From UBA4719 sp035654835 (GTDB lineage: Bacteria; Actinomycetota; Actinomycetes; Actinomycetales; Dermatophilaceae), in NCBI GenBank assembly GCA_035654835.1, contig DASRVZ010000199.1, positions 1 to 6,510 of the forward strand: a stretch of 6,510 bases of DNA. Reading direction: 5' to 3'. Shown here piece by piece: positions 5,332-6,510 of this stretch (positions within the stretch are counted from its first letter, which is position 1; the number at the start of each line of letters is the position of its first letter). A model generated the notes under the pieces. It had not been told where the DNA came from. It saw nothing but the letters and a program-made list of their open reading frames with translations, and did not search any database. A program made the position numbers and the translations under genes.

Positions 5332-5748
5332 ACCGGTTGGCCCCGGGGTTTTCTTCATCGGATGCGGTTGGCGACCCGAAGTGGCGCGCCCCGAGGTCGG
5401 TCAGTCCGGGTTGAACGTCAGATTGCTGAAGGAGCCATGCCCATGACTCGGACGACCGCTGCTGACGGCACCTGCGACGCCCGGACCAGCCTATTCGCGG
5501 CACCTGGTAACCGAACCCGGCCTCGGCTCCCGCTTCGAACCCGCCGAGGCAAATGTCCAACAACCACTTCCGACACGACCGCACACCGGCAAGGTCGCAC
5601 CCGCTGATGTGAGTGCGTTCAGATGACGCAGGTGGGACGTGCGTGGGTCCGGCAAAGGATCCCCTGCGGTGATGGCTGACTTGCCCTCGCCGGGGCACGG
5701 CCACGCCGGTGAGCGTTTCCCCAACTGGGTGGCGCCTAAACTCGGGCG
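5332..5748. other. 417-bp stretch without a recognised gene
   Basis: No known protein, RNA or mobile-element motif is visible on either strand. The best coding hint is a 54-codon frame on the plus strand, ATG 5443 to TGA 5605-5607. It has AAGGAG at 5429-5434 (8 bases upstream) and gives an Arg/Thr-rich peptide starting MTRTTAADGT. A CCCCGGGGTTTTCTTC run directly after the upstream gene's stop has a U-rich end but no loop-forming stem. Confidence 0.4.
5737..5742 (+). promoter_or_regulatory. Possible -10 element for a leaderless transcript
   Basis: TAAACT fits the actinobacterial TANNNT -10 pattern. Its last base is 6 bases before the A of the ATG at 5749, so transcription could begin at or next to the start codon. 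The region before the ATG has no good Shine-Dalgarno. The -35 side (GTTTCC, 5715-5720) is poor. The call rests on spacing and one hexamer. Confidence 0.35.
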
Positions 5749-6510
5749 ATGCCCGATCGAAGTTCTGCGGCGCCACGCTCACGTAGCGCGGGGCTGCAGG
5801 CCCGCCGACGTCTTCGTGAACCAGGCTGGGTGCCGAATCAACACGGGGCGTGGGCGATGCTCATCGTGCCGTTCGCCGTCGGCGCGCGTGATGCGGGGCC
5901 GAGCTGGCGACACCTGCTGCTGCTGTTCGCCTGGCTGGTTGGGTACTTCGCGTTCTTCGCCGCCGGGCTATGGCTTCGGTCCCGAGGCAAGCGCCGTTAC
6001 TGGCCACCGGTGCGCACCTATGGGGTCCTTACCGTCGTGCTCGGCCTGGTCGTGATCGTGGTTCAGCCCGACGTGCTGCACTGGGCCGTCGTCTTCCTCC
6101 CTTTGCTCGCCTTCAGTTTGTGGTGCTCCTGGCGACGGGCGGACCGCTCGTTGCTCAACGATGGGGTGACGGTCCTGGCCGCGTGCCTCATGACGGTCGT
6201 GGCCGCTGGGTTTGGTGAGCCGCTCGGGGAGCCAGGGACGCCCGGCCTCGCGGGACTGGCGTGGCTGCCAGGGGCCGATCAGGGGAGAACCTGGCTGCTG
6301 GCTGGGCTGCTCCTTGCGTATTTCGCCGGCACGGTCCTCTACGTCAAGACGATGATCCGCGACCGTGGACACGTCGGGAGGTACCGGCTCTCGGTGATGT
6401 ACCACGTCGCCGTATGTGTGCCCGCGTCGGTCGCAAGCCCGTGGTTGGGGGCGCTTTTTGTTGTACTCGCATTACGGGCCGCCGTCGTGCCCAAGCGGTG
6501 GCCCGGGCTG
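5749..6510 (+). CDS. YwiC-like multi-pass membrane protein, 3' end cut by the window
   Basis: An open frame of 254 codons runs to the window edge without a stop. A basic N-terminus (residues 1-26) leads into WVPNQHGAWAMLIVPF (27-42), the hallmark of the YwiC-like family (PF14256). Hydrophobic segments follow at about 36-48, 55-76, 91-106, 111-125, 138-154, 182-199 and 214-248, with the family-typical SLWCSWRRADRSLLNDGVTVLAACLMTV (123-150). It is an inner-membrane protein of unknown function. An in-frame TAA at 5737-5739 sets ATG 5749 as the first usable ATG. A later start near GTG 5830 would keep the NQHGAW motif but lose the basic tail. No Shine-Dalgarno is seen, and a possible -10 box lies just upstream. 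The gene lies downstream of the YtcJ-like amidohydrolase on the same strand but 417 bases away, so it is probably a separate unit. Confidence 0.85.
   Translation, partial: MPDRSSAAPRSRSAGLQARRRLREPGWVPNQHGAWAMLIVPFAVGARDAGPSWRHLLLLFAWLVGYFAFFAAGLWLRSRGKRRYWPPVRTYGVLTVVLGLVVIVVQPDVLHWAVVFLPLLAFSLWCSWRRADRSLLNDGVTVLAACLMTVVAAGFGEPLGEPGTPGLAGLAWLPGADQGRTWLLAGLLLAYFAGTVLYVKTMIRDRGHVGRYRLSVMYHVAVCVPASVASPWLGALFVVLALRAAVVPKRWPGL

Noticed and set aside
5332..5360. CCCCGGGGTTTTCTTC after the YtcJ-like stop as a terminator
   Set aside because: The GC palindrome has no room for a loop, so no stable hairpin forms despite the U-rich tail.
1..6510. CRISPR array or other regularly spaced repeats
   Set aside because: No repeated units with regular spacing were seen on reading through the window.

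Overview
The window looks like a piece of a high-GC actinobacterial chromosome. Codon use is strongly G/C at third positions, start codons include GTG/TTG-type alternatives, and the genes recognised (an IS256-family transposase, a YwiC-like membrane protein, APC permeases, a YtcJ-like amidohydrolase) are typical of Actinomycetes, perhaps Pseudonocardiales. The genus is a guess.

Left part (1-1210) is a mosaic of broken pieces. It opens with the 3' part of a tRNA-Tyr (about 71-125, anticodon loop to CCA) that lacks an acceptor 5' strand and a D-arm. An almost perfect 19-bp, GAAA-capped terminator hairpin follows at 133-174. This is the footprint expected of an integrative element's attachment site, with the element to the left of the window and the original tRNA flank to the right. 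Next come scrambled IS256-family transposase pieces on both strands (278-606), a 5'- and 3'-truncated APC amino acid permease piece on the minus strand (608-964), and the C-terminal end of a HAD-type hydrolase on the plus strand (962-1111). The pieces abut with almost no bases between some of them.

Middle part (1213-3136) holds two intact minus-strand genes: a small ATP-grasp ligase-like protein (3136 to 2282), then a PF04909-type metal-dependent amidohydrolase (2109 to 1213). Both have good Shine-Dalgarno sequences. The 172-bp gap between them contains a possible small ORF. They may form one transcription unit, but no pathway can be named. Upstream of the ATP-grasp gene lies a second APC permease remnant (about 3316-3465, minus), then a possible GPP34-like remnant (about 3675-3725, plus).

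Right part: a complete YtcJ-type amidohydrolase (3865-5331, plus) starts at a TTG that overlaps the stop codon of a 45-codon ORF as TTGA. A 417-bp stretch without a recognisable gene follows. The 5' part of a YwiC-like multi-pass membrane protein (5749 to the window end, plus) comes last; it may be expressed from a leaderless transcript.

Overall this is an accessory, rearranged region next to a tRNA integration hot spot. Intact metabolic genes (two unrelated amidohydrolases and an ATP-grasp enzyme) sit between decayed transporter, hydrolase and transposase pieces. I see no CRISPR array, no recognisable defence system and no complete mobile element.
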